The notes beneath the pieces were generated by a model. That model was given only the letters and a program-made list of their open reading frames with translations. It searched no databases and was not told where the DNA came from. This document shows, one piece after another, positions 45,668-53,061 of a stretch of 64,000 nucleotides of DNA (position 1 is the first letter of the stretch; every line of letters begins with the position of its first letter). The position numbers were made by a program, and so were the translations under genes. The DNA comes from Petrimonas mucosa (GTDB lineage: Bacteria > Bacteroidota > Bacteroidia > Bacteroidales > Dysgonomonadaceae), in contig NZ_LT608328.1 of the NCBI RefSeq assembly GCF_900095795.1, positions 3,465,001-3,529,000 on the forward strand, read 5' to 3'.

Positions 45668-45732
45668 GTGTCGGGTGAGTGTTATTTTTTATTTAACACC
45701 TTAAAGATAAATACTTTATCTGACACATGCAA
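45662..45732 (-). promoter_or_regulatory. Inverted repeat that can hide the IS1380 transposase start codon
   Basis: TTGCATGTGTC (45662-45672) and GACACATGCAA (45722-45732) are perfect complements, and the transposase ATG (45667-45665 on the - strand) lies inside one arm. A transcript entering from outside the IS would carry both arms and fold so that the start codon is buried; one starting between the arms would not. A smaller AGATAAA/TTTATCT pair lies between. The same arms are kept in the relic at 49314-49384. Confidence 0.6.
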
Positions 45733-45986
45733 CTTTTATTTGAGACTTTTAGGTGTCCATCATAATTAAGTCTCTTTATTAAGAAGTTTGTAACTCCCCC
45801 TTTATCGTTGGAATTTATCCTTCCTCTATTTTATATACGATTGTTAATTAAAAACTACGTAGAGTTTTTCAAAAAAAATCAGTATCAACCGACTAAAATC
45901 AAAATCAATCGGTTCTTATTTTTAAATACCTGACAAGTAGATCATTACGGCTCCTGTCTTTCATTTCCAAAAAGTGCTCCCCCCCC

Positions 45987-47272
45987 TCAAAACAGTGATA
46001 ATTGGGCGGCCGTGGGACTTTTATTGCGACTTTTCAGTCGTCTGGGATAAGTGCGCCTGCCTTCGGTCACCACCCACGTCAAATCCAGATGGCTTATCAA
46101 ATGCATCCTCAACAACGCGGCTATGGTTGAAAACGCCTTTTCGCTTTCCGACTTGGTCTGAATCACCTGTAAAAGCAAATACGCGATCAGGGTACACCAT
46201 ACTTGGGTCTTTATCCCGTTTTCAGTGTCGGAATAAAAATAGGTGAGTTGGAAGTTTTGCTTCAATTTTTTGAATCCCGTTTCGATAGACCACCTATTTT
46301 TATAAATCAAGGCAACTTCCTCGTCTGTTATTTCCCAATTATTGGTGATGAACTTGTATTTACGCCCCTGTTCATCCCTGTACCAAACTAAACGAAGGCA
46401 TAAGGTCCTCGTCTGTCTGACTTTCTTCCTTTTTTTCTTGCCTTCGGTCCCCGTCTCGACCTTCTCGATATATTGAACGTGGATATGTTTCACCTTGTAA
46501 ACGGCATGTTCCCCTTTTTCCAGCTTCTTCTCGTGAAGGACTTCCTGAACCTCGTACCTTGCATTGTCTTTCAGCCGACAAACGAAATTCACGCCTTGTC
46601 GCGTCCATTTGGCGAACTGCAGGTAGTAATTGTATGCCTTGTCGAAGACCACCATGCTGCCTTCACTTAAATTCAGGTATTGCAAGAAGTTCTTGTCGTG
46701 CATTTTCGCCTCGCTTATCTTCACGAATCGCGGCGTGTCAGCATGGACGTCGGTCAGCATGTGGACTTTCAGGCCGCCTTTCTTTTTCCCGTCGCCTTTA
46801 GGGTTCCGGCCACGCCTTTCATCACGTCGGAAAACAGCGTCACCGTACTCGAATCAAAGGCATAGAACTCCTCGAAACTGATACCCTGCTTCCGGCACTT
46901 TTTTTTGCGGCTGACCGACAAAAGCGGGGAAAAATGGGCGATCAGTGCAAAGTAGAACAGACGGAACAGCTCCTCGTCCCTGTCACGCAATGCATCTCCG
47001 GCAGTGCTTTTTGCAGGCGAACTCTCCATGCCCAGGTAATTCAACTTGCCACCCAAGGCACGCATGCCGTCACAGACTTCACCCATCGAGTCGCAACGGG
47101 AAAAAATGCCAAAGAGCATCACGATCAATTGATCCCAGGAAAAAAACGCCTTGTAATATTTATCACTGCCGAGCCTTATTACCAGCTCATCGAACTTTTC
47201 CCTCGGGAGAATATTCACTATTTGTCTTAAGATCGGCTGACCGACAAATTTATTTTCGCTAACTTTGCCCAT
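45987..47272 (-). pseudogene. IS4-family transposase with a one-base deletion
   Basis: Starts at 47272 (MGKVSENKFVGQPILRQIV) and aligns by eye along its length with copy 1 at 14583-15812. At about 46809-46811 the sequence reads GGCGTGGCCGG where GGCGTGGGCCGG would be expected. The missing G shifts the frame, giving a false end (LKATGKRKAA) at 46769. The correct frame continues MLTDVHADTPRFVKISEAKM at 46760 and includes the YREK signature YKNRWSIETGFKKLKQ. ISAs1 also lies 8 bp before the start codon, so this copy has two defects. Confidence 0.92.
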
Positions 47273-47280
47273 GGTTGGAA

Positions 47281-48518
47281 CAGGGTCAACGCATTTAAAT
47301 TTTCAACAACTGTAGCAAAAAGTTGTCATCCCACCCGGCCTTGAGACGTTTTGAAACCAAAGAACCCTTCGATGTGTCTTGTTTTAGAAGGTTGAGTGCT
47401 ATTTTTCTGATGAAGGAAAAGTTTTGGGCGGAGTTCTTCGCCCTTTTCCTTTGCCGGTCTTCGTCAAAAACCATGTCCAATGTCCAGTGGAGTTTGTTTT
47501 CAATGCCCCAGTGCTGACGTATAAAAGTGTTGAAGTTTGCTGCTTGGTCAATGACACTGCTAATGTAGAAACGGGTTTCGGTCTCCTGTTTTTTACCCGT
47601 GTCCCTGTGGGCAGTAATCCTGACAATCGTCTTGAGTCCTTTCCAGTGTTCCCTGTTGTCGATGAAACCCAGGTTCGAGATAATTTCACAGGTACGTGTT
47701 TCAATCCGTCCGTGCCCTTTTTCCGTCACCTGATCGACCGAGTCCGGATTATGCCGGTTGAAACTGTCCTCCACCTGGGACAAAAGCTCTTTCTGGTTAC
47801 CCTTGACCGAAAGGATATAATCCGCTTTATTTTCTATGATTTTTTCAGCAATCTTCGTTTGGGTACCAATGGCATCTATGGTAATAATGCTTCCTTCTAT
47901 GTCAAGCAGGTCCAGCAATAACGGGATGGCCGTGATCTCATTGCTTTTCTCATCCACCTTGAGTTGGCCCAGGACCAATTGGTTTTCTGATGCCCAGGCG
48001 CTGACCATGTAGATGGCGTTCTTTTCATGAAAGCTGTCTTTGGACCCTTTTATACACTTGCCGTCCAAGCTGATAACCTCTTTTGTGATATGCTCATCCT
48101 TTAAAGAATCAACCCATTTGATGAAAGCTTCTTCAAAAAGACGTGGACGTAAACTGGAAAACACCCTGTTAATCGTATCGTGTGAGGGGATACCGTTGGG
48201 CAGTTTGAGGAACGTTTTCAGGAATGAAAGTTTTGTCTTGCCGAAAAGTTCAATTGAATCCCACGATTCCGCCCCACAAATAACGGCGAGTATCGACAGG
48301 ATTATGATGTCGGATAGCAGGTGTTTCTTGTTCCTGTTGATTCGGTGGTCGGGAATGCACTCAAAATACCGGTGCAAAGAAGTGGCTGGACTTGTCATGT
48401 CTTTTTTGAGGCAAAGATACGCATTTACATTGCCTCAAAACAACACAAGTTATTAACAACCAGACGGATAAATTGTTGATAACACTGTCTTTTCTGATTT
48501 TTTTATGCGTTGACCCTG
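47281..48518 (-). mobile_element. ISAs1-family element nested in IS4 copy 2
   Basis: A 1238-bp element with perfect 14-bp terminal repeats, CAGGGTCAACGCAT (47281-47294) and ATGCGTTGACCCTG (48505-48518). A perfect 10-bp target duplication ATGGTTGGAA lies at 47271-47280 and 48519-48528. It landed between the IS4 left end and the IS4 transposase start, and the duplication includes two bases of that start codon. Confidence 0.97.
47295..48398 (-). CDS. ISAs1-family transposase
   Basis: A 367-residue transposase with the family pattern: FECIPDHRINRNKKHLLSDI and AVICGAESWDSIELFG at the N-terminus, EVISLDGKCIKGSKDS (first Asp), IITIDAIGTQTKIAEKII (second Asp), KADYILSVKGNQKELLSQV and QHWGIENKLHWTLDMVFDED (Glu). 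It reads intact, and its stop codon abuts the terminal repeat. It transposes the element at 47281-48518. Confidence 0.96.
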   Translation of the reverse strand: MTSPATSLHRYFECIPDHRINRNKKHLLSDIIILSILAVICGAESWDSIELFGKTKLSFLKTFLKLPNGIPSHDTINRVFSSLRPRLFEEAFIKWVDSLKDEHITKEVISLDGKCIKGSKDSFHEKNAIYMVSAWASENQLVLGQLKVDEKSNEITAIPLLLDLLDIEGSIITIDAIGTQTKIAEKIIENKADYILSVKGNQKELLSQVEDSFNRHNPDSVDQVTEKGHGRIETRTCEIISNLGFIDNREHWKGLKTIVRITAHRDTGKKQETETRFYISSVIDQAANFNTFIRQHWGIENKLHWTLDMVFDEDRQRKRAKNSAQNFSFIRKIALNLLKQDTSKGSLVSKRLKAGWDDNFLLQLLKI

Positions 48519-48698
48519 ATGGTTGGAAATTTAGTTTTTGACAATCCAAATTTACAACTTAGGGACGAGACTTCGGTTAAGTCCCTATATTTTCTTCATT
48601 TTTTAGTCGGTCAGTACTGAAAAAAAATAAAAAAACGCTTGCAGACTGCGTCAATAAGTTATTATCGGACAATCCCCTAACGGTCGCGTTATTTAAAT

Positions 48699-49283
48699 TT
48701 AAAATAAAAAAAATGCTGAAAAAAAAAGTGTTGCTGAAATCGACTTGAGCAGTTTTAAATTATTCCGAATTAGCTTTAAGGCGTTGTAAATGTGAGTCTC
48801 AACGGTCCTCACGGAAACATTCATCTCCTCTGCTATCGTCGCGCTCTTTTGCTTTTCTAAATAGGCCTTTTCGAAAACAATCTTGCATTTAGGGGGTAAT
48901 TTCTCGATAGAATCATAAATTGCCTGCAGGTTATAATTTTCCGAACTCTCATTTTCTGAAAGCTCATAATATTCCATGGCATCAATTTTAAGTTGATGCT
49001 CTGCTTTACTCAAAAATGTTTCGGCCACCTTTTTGTGTTTTAAATAGTCATAGCAAGCATTTTTGACCATTGCCAAAAGGTAGTTCTGTAGATTCTTCTC
49101 AACCATGATGGTTGATTTTTTATCCCAAACATCAAGAAAAATATCATGAACTATATCTTCAGCCGTGGTCGCGTCAACATACTTTCTGGCAAAATTAATC
49201 ATATCCGCTGCATAGGAAAGATAAAATTCTCGAAAATATCTTGTCGCCAACTTACCGTCTGGTGATTTTTTTTGTTCTGTCAT
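48699..49283 (-). CDS. ECF-type RNA polymerase sigma factor (Bacteroidota PUL type)
   Basis: A 194-residue sigma-70 family protein. Region 2 includes FARKYVDATTAEDIVHDIFL and DVWDKKSTIMVEKNLQNYLL (core binding and -10 recognition); region 4 includes LPPKCKIVFEKAYLEKQKSA and IAEEMNVSVRTVETHIYNAL, an HTH. A short hydrophobic tail (SATLFFSAFFLF) is typical of this family. It should activate the SusCD operon when released by FecR. IS4/ISAs1 and IS1380 now separate it from fecR (43941). An IS1380 end lies 9 bp upstream of its start codon, so its native promoter appears displaced. Confidence 0.95.
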   Translation of the reverse strand: MTEQKKSPDGKLATRYFREFYLSYAADMINFARKYVDATTAEDIVHDIFLDVWDKKSTIMVEKNLQNYLLAMVKNACYDYLKHKKVAETFLSKAEHQLKIDAMEYYELSENESSENYNLQAIYDSIEKLPPKCKIVFEKAYLEKQKSATIAEEMNVSVRTVETHIYNALKLIRNNLKLLKSISATLFFSAFFLF

Positions 49284-49292
49284 ATGTTACTA

Positions 49293-49435
49293 CCTAAAAG
49301 TCTCAAATAAAAGTTGCATGTGTCAGATAAAGTATTTATCTTTAAGGTGTTAAATAAAAAATAACACTCACCCGACACATGCAATACAAAAATAGTAAAA
49401 AAATCTCATTTACTGCCAGTTCAGTAAAGAACTGA
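49293..49435 (+). mobile_element. Relic of an IS1380 left end with first transposase codons
   Basis: The sequence from 49293 matches, in opposite orientation, the end of the IS1380 at 45753-45640: the terminal CCTAAAAGTCTCAAAT, both hairpin arms (49314-49324 and 49374-49384) and the start of the transposase (ATG 49379, MQYKNSKKISFTASSVKN). Similarity stops at about 49430, and a TGA follows at 49433-49435. It is therefore a truncated second copy, lying head-on against the sigma factor gene. Confidence 0.88.
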
Positions 49436-49570
49436 AATTCCCGCTTTTTTCTAACCAGATTATTGTCAATCACACGTAATTTACTGATAAATAGTGAAAA
49501 TATTTTGGAAAACCCTTGTTTTTCTCAAACAATATGATTACATTTGTAACCATATTGAAGATTCATTGTC

Positions 49571-49738
49571 ATGGGAAAAAGGGTCATCGAGATCAAGGCG
49601 AAGAATGGAACGGTATATCTCTACGAGGATGAGTCATACTGGGACAGGGAAAAGGGTTACTCAACGCACAAGCGCACCTGTATTGGCAAGAAGGGGGCAG
49701 ATGGTGAGGCTATTTACAACGTATCCCGTCGGCTATGA
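49571..49738 (+). pseudogene. N-terminal fragment of a transposase, cut by IS66 copy 2
   Basis: From ATG 49571 the frame reads MGKRVIEIKAKNGTVYLYED, then ESYWDREKGYSTHKRTCIGK and GADGEAIYN, up to 49720, where the IS66 terminus begins; a stop in IS sequence follows at 49736. This opening resembles the first 50 residues of a DDE transposase type common in Bacteroidota, but I cannot assign an IS family. The downstream part of that gene is not on the other side of the IS66. Confidence 0.55.
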
Positions 49739-49892
49739 GCGTGTTGCAGGAATGGGTAAAAATTAGCATATCCCTCTCCGGTCCACCTCCTATGGTTTAT
49801 TCTCTGCTTCAACCGGCACATTGAATCAATGGCGGTATGACAATATTGTATTCGATCGTTGATCGGGGGTATCGTGCATGTAAGGATCCGTC

Positions 49893-51411
49893 TTATCCAA
49901 GGATATTCTCTTTCCAATTGTGTGGGAGCAGCTCTTCCAGTTTATTCGCGTGATGATCGGGTATTCTGTTGAGGACATCAGTCATCCATCGCGTTGGATT
50001 CACGCCGGCTTCGCGACAACAGGCGAAGAAAGAATACATCATCGCGTTACGCTCGGCTCCCTCGTGGCTCCCGCAGAATAAATAGTTACGGCGTCCCAGG
50101 GCAAGTTTCCGGATTTTATTTTCAATCTCGTTATTGTCTATCTCGAATTTGCCGTCCGTCATCGTCCTTTCCAACCTGTCCCAAATTTTCAGAGTGTAGG
50201 CAACCGCGATTCCTATGGGAGATTTAGGCAGGACTTGCCCCCGCTGGTCTTCCAGCCATCGTTTCAGCTCTTCCATCACCGGTATTGATTGTTGTTCGCG
50301 CAGCCGGTGCCGTTCCTCGAATGGCATCTTTTCTTCGCGTGCCCGTTTCTCTACCCGGTAGAGTTTCGCGAACAAGTCAAGGGCTTGACGCGATCTCGAT
50401 GGCGAGTTCTCCTTGGCGTGTTCAAATTTTCGCCGGCTATGGGCCATGCATGCCAAAAGTGTGATGTGCTCCGCGTCCTTATACTGGTCATACCCCCGCG
50501 TACGCGTCAGTTTGGAGCGCGCCGCGGTACCCGTCAAGAAATCCGGCGGCGACATCCCCCGAGCGGGATTTTCCGTACCTGAAGCACGCCATGCCTTCCA
50601 CGGGGGCATGAAACACCCACATGTACCCCTTGTGCGTGGCACCGGGCTTATCCGAGGTAAGAACAGGTATCGGGGACTCGTCCACCTGAAGGTAGTCGCG
50701 TTTCATTATTTCATGGATCAGTGTATCGTGTAACGGCTCAAGCAAGCGGCAGACGGCGGCGTACCAGCCCTTGAGCGTCGACTCGGCAACCGGTATCTTT
50801 TGCCGCTTGAATATCTCGGCCTGGCGATAGAACGGGAGGTGGTCGATGAATTTGCTCGCGCAGATATGGGAGAGAATGCCCGCCCCGGCATTTCCTTTCA
50901 CGATGGGCAACGAGGGCATGGGGGCTACAGTAACGCAGCCTTCACCTTCCGTGCCCAGCACCACGTACTTGGGACGGATAATAACCCGCACGTAAACGTC
51001 GGCGGGCTTGTACTCCAGCAGCTCGGTGACAGACTCCCCTATCTTGACGGCTCCATCGGGGATAAGGTCAGGTTCAATCACCTCCTCTTCCCGTCGCAGG
51101 TGCTCGGGAAGACGGCTCCGGACAGGCTTTTCGCGTGTCTTTTCGCGTTCGTAAGTGATGGTTTCCTTGTTCGCTTCCGCTTTTGGCTGAATATCGCGAA
51201 GTGAATCCCGCGTGCCGGCAAAGAGGTCCAATTGCCCGTCATCGGTTTTTTCCGACCTGAAGCGTTCACTTCTCACACCGTAAAGCATCCGTTTTAGCTC
51301 GGAGAGTTGAAACCTCAGGTATTCGCAATCGGACTTGATGGACAGCAATTCGTTATATTCCCCGCGGGAAATAACAACCTGGTCATTCAATTCCGTATTG
51401 CTTGTTTTCAT
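49893..51411 (-). pseudogene. tnpC: IS66 transposase TnpC, frameshifted in a G run
   Basis: From ATG 51411 (MKTSNTELNDQVVISRGEYN), with the coiled coil and ELKRMLYGVRSERFRSEKTD, then DYLQVDESPIPVLTSDK (first Asp) and GALQTDAYAG (second Asp). Immediately after, a run of five G (CCCCC on the + strand, 50493-50497) has one base too many and the frame ends. The original frame continues YDQYKDAEHITLLACMAHSR and holds GKFEIDNNEIENKIRKLALG (Glu) and ends at 49893. One-base length change in a homopolymer could be real decay or a sequencing error. Confidence 0.88.
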
Positions 51412-51462
51412 GGTGTAAAGATACAACTTATCAATGAGATGAACAAGCACGAAAGTCTTTAT

Positions 51463-51825
51463 TCACGCGGTTTTTGGAGCAATATTGAAGCTTTTCCGGC
51501 GGGTGGTTTTTTCCATGGAAATACCCTCGACCATCATGACCAAATCGCGCCAAAGAATACTGCATCCCTTGCCGGAAGAATGGACGCGGGGAAGGGAAAA
51601 GCGGCCGCTTTCCAGGCGCTTGTGGTACAGCACGAGCCCGCCCCGTTCCCAATGGAGCAGCTTGATGGTCGTCCTGGACCTGTTGACAAAGATGAACACT
51701 TCCCCGCCTAACGGGTCGCGTCCCAATTCCGATGAGACAAGCCCGCATAAACTGTCAAATCCTTTACGCAGGTCGGTGGGTGAGAGGCAGAGGTAAAAAC
51801 GCTGGGATTCGTTAAGTGAGAACAT
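51463..51825 (-). CDS. tnpB: IS66 accessory protein TnpB
   Basis: A 120-residue IS66 Orf2 protein with YLCLSPTDLRKGFDSLCGLV, GEVFIFVNRSRTTIKLLHWE and GLVLYHKRLESGRFSLP. Clearly homologous to the protein at 25379 but from a different IS66 subgroup. It ends 51 bp before the tnpC start and begins 11 bp after the tnpA stop. The frame is intact. Confidence 0.93.
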   Translation of the reverse strand: MFSLNESQRFYLCLSPTDLRKGFDSLCGLVSSELGRDPLGGEVFIFVNRSRTTIKLLHWERGGLVLYHKRLESGRFSLPRVHSSGKGCSILWRDLVMMVEGISMEKTTRRKSFNIAPKTA

Positions 51826-51836
51826 CGTCCGGGAAA

Positions 51837-52187
51837 TTAAAAAGTGAGCAGTTCCCCGAGTAGCGTGATGTCGGTTACCCCCTCGTCCACGCGAAGAGTT
51901 ACCCCGCCGGGATAGGCGATCTCGAACCGGGGCATCCGCCGGGAGGACGGCTTGCCGATAACAGTTACCGGCTGCAAGAGGGATGGCTCCTTTGCAGGGG
52001 GTGTTTTTGAGGCTTCATGTTCCGGATGGACTTCAAGATACAATTTTCTCCATTTGTAAAACTGCCATTCACTCATGTTTTTGGACCGGTAAAAATCCGT
52101 GGCCCGCTGACCACTTTGAAAGTACTCTTCGATCAGGGAAAACGCTTCGTGTTGAGTAAAACGACGATTCATTTTGTTAGTGTTCAT
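51837..52187 (-). CDS. tnpA: IS66 accessory protein TnpA
   Basis: From ATG 52187 (MNTNKMNRRFTQHEAFSL), 116 residues; ATG 52172 is an alternative. The N-terminal QSGQRATDFYRSKNMSEWQF and YKWRKLYLEVHPE form the HTH-like region. The C-terminal RFEIAYPGGVTLRVDEGVTD matches the usual ending of IS66 OrfA proteins. It lies 64 bp inside the element's upstream end. Confidence 0.9.
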   Translation of the reverse strand: MNTNKMNRRFTQHEAFSLIEEYFQSGQRATDFYRSKNMSEWQFYKWRKLYLEVHPEHEASKTPPAKEPSLLQPVTVIGKPSSRRMPRFEIAYPGGVTLRVDEGVTDITLLGELLTF

Positions 52188-52251
52188 CTTTTTTTGACAA
52201 AGATCACGGTTTAATCGAAGCAATCCAATACGCCTATGACCGACGGCTTAC

Positions 52252-52396
52252 GACCGAACATCATGGCAAGCAACTGATTCCAGCAAGTGAAATGTTTCAC
52301 GTACTTGTCACCATCATATTTGCGCACGATGTAGTTAAACTTATTCCTGTCGAGGAAACAGACCAATTGGGCGAAAACGAATTTATCCTTATGCAT
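52252..52396 (-). pseudogene. N-terminal fragment of an IS4-family transposase, cut by IS66 copy 2
   Basis: From ATG 52396 the frame reads MHKDKFVFAQLVCFLDRNKF, then GDKYVKHFTCWNQLLAMMFG, up to the IS66 terminus at 52251. This is the start of an IS4 transposase with the same FxxWxQLLxMMFG block as the other IS4 proteins here. IS-derived codons follow to a stop. The remaining three quarters of the gene are missing from the window. Confidence 0.85.
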
Positions 52397-52631
52397 TGTA
52401 GTTCTATTAAAATTCAAGAAGTACAAAGATGAGAATTGAAATCCGTTTAATCGAAAAATTACTTTAACTAACTAAATTTCAAATATTTCAAAGAACTCTA
52501 CGAGATTTTAATAGGACAGTAATGATATTAGAAAAAATGCATTCATTCCAGGTTAAATGTCCCGTCAGAACACTATAAAAGTTGACGGTTAACCAGGAAG
52601 GGTATCAGTTAATTTGTATATATATTTGTTA

Positions 52632-52692
52632 ACAGATAACACCAATCGTTGAAGTGATTGGACGAGGTGTTAATTTCACTGTTCTTATCTGT
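52632..52692. other. AT-rich gene-free stretch with one stem-loop
   Basis: Between 52397 and about 52905 I see no gene. The one clear structure is ACAGATAA (52632-52639) pairing with TTATCTGT (52685-52692). Inside, CCAATC can pair with GATTGG, or alternatively AACACC with GGTGTT. It may be part of an IS end or a terminator; nothing else supports a function. The rest of the stretch is AT-rich and unstructured to the eye. Confidence 0.35.
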
Positions 52693-52905
52693 AGAACACA
52701 TTTATTAATTTTTACAAAAATAGATTTACAGATAATTAAACTGAAAAAAAGATGGTTGACTTATATAACATTTTGGTTGATTTTTATTATATTTCCTCTA
52801 TAAATCCATTTGTTTCCCTGCATAATAAACCCATTGAAACTGGTTTGCTATATTTTAGACACATAGATTTACTGACGAAAGAAGAATGAACTTTCGTCAA
52901 TGTAA

Positions 52906-53061
52906 ATTAATTTCCTCTTCGAACTCTTACGGTTCTTGATCGGCGTTCAATACGGATTGTCTGCCACGGTCAGTTTGCGAACCGGGGTATAAAATCCACC
53001 ACAAATATAAAGGCCTTACAAACAATCCGACTGCTCCGGAAAAGCGGAACAGGAGTCCGCC
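52906..53061 (-). ncRNA. Structured non-coding flank of the IS110-type gene, candidate bridge RNA
   Basis: Base composition changes at about 52905 from AT-rich to mixed, and the next 156 bp up to the transposase stop carry no ORF but several pairings: GGATTGT (52954-52960) with ACAATCC (53022-53028), CGGT with ACCG inside that, and CTCCGG.../CGG..GGAG around 53033-53055. IS110-family elements encode a bridge RNA in a non-coding end. The upstream side of this gene is only 86 bp, so the downstream side is the better place. This is inference only. Confidence 0.3.

Larger units (their letters stand above)
44181..45753 (-). mobile_element. IS1380-family element (one end located)
   Basis: The transposase-start end finishes at about 45753, reading inward ACCTAAAAGTCTCAAAT, which matches the relic at 49293 on the other strand. 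The other end lies somewhere between 44181 and the FecR start at 43941. CCTTGTCATAAACCC at about 44121 is a candidate terminus, but no clear target duplication was found, so the lower coordinate given here is only the transposase stop. Confidence 0.75.
45880..48619 (-). mobile_element. IS4-family element, copy 2, carrying a nested ISAs1 element
   Basis: Ends are CAGTATCAACCGACTAAAA (from 45880) and, read inward from 48619, CAGTACTGACCGACTAAAA, the same inverted repeat as copy 1. The 9-bp target duplication AAAAAAAAT lies at 45871-45879 and 48620-48628. Without the nested ISAs1 and its 10-bp duplication the element is 1492 bp. It is inserted behind the ECF sigma gene, between it and the FecR gene. 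Confidence 0.93.
49721..52251 (-). mobile_element. IS66-family element, copy 2 (degenerate, no target duplication)
   Basis: Genes in - strand order: tnpA (52187), tnpB (51825), tnpC (51411, frameshifted). The upstream end reads inward from 52251 as GTAAGCCGTCGGTCATAGGC, and the other end from 49721 as GTATCCCGTCGGCTATGAGC, an imperfect inverted repeat. The flanking octamers are TTTACAAC (49713-49720) and GACCGAAC (52252-52259), so there is no target duplication. The 157 bp between tnpC and the left end carry no gene. Confidence 0.85.

Noticed and set aside
49494-49766. 90-codon open frame on the + strand
   Set aside because: Overlaps the transposase fragment at 49571 in another frame and has no meaningful translation; the fragment in frame 2 is the real one.
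49713-52259. 8-bp target duplication for IS66 copy 2
   Set aside because: The flanks TTTACAAC and GACCGAAC share only the final AC, so there is no duplication.
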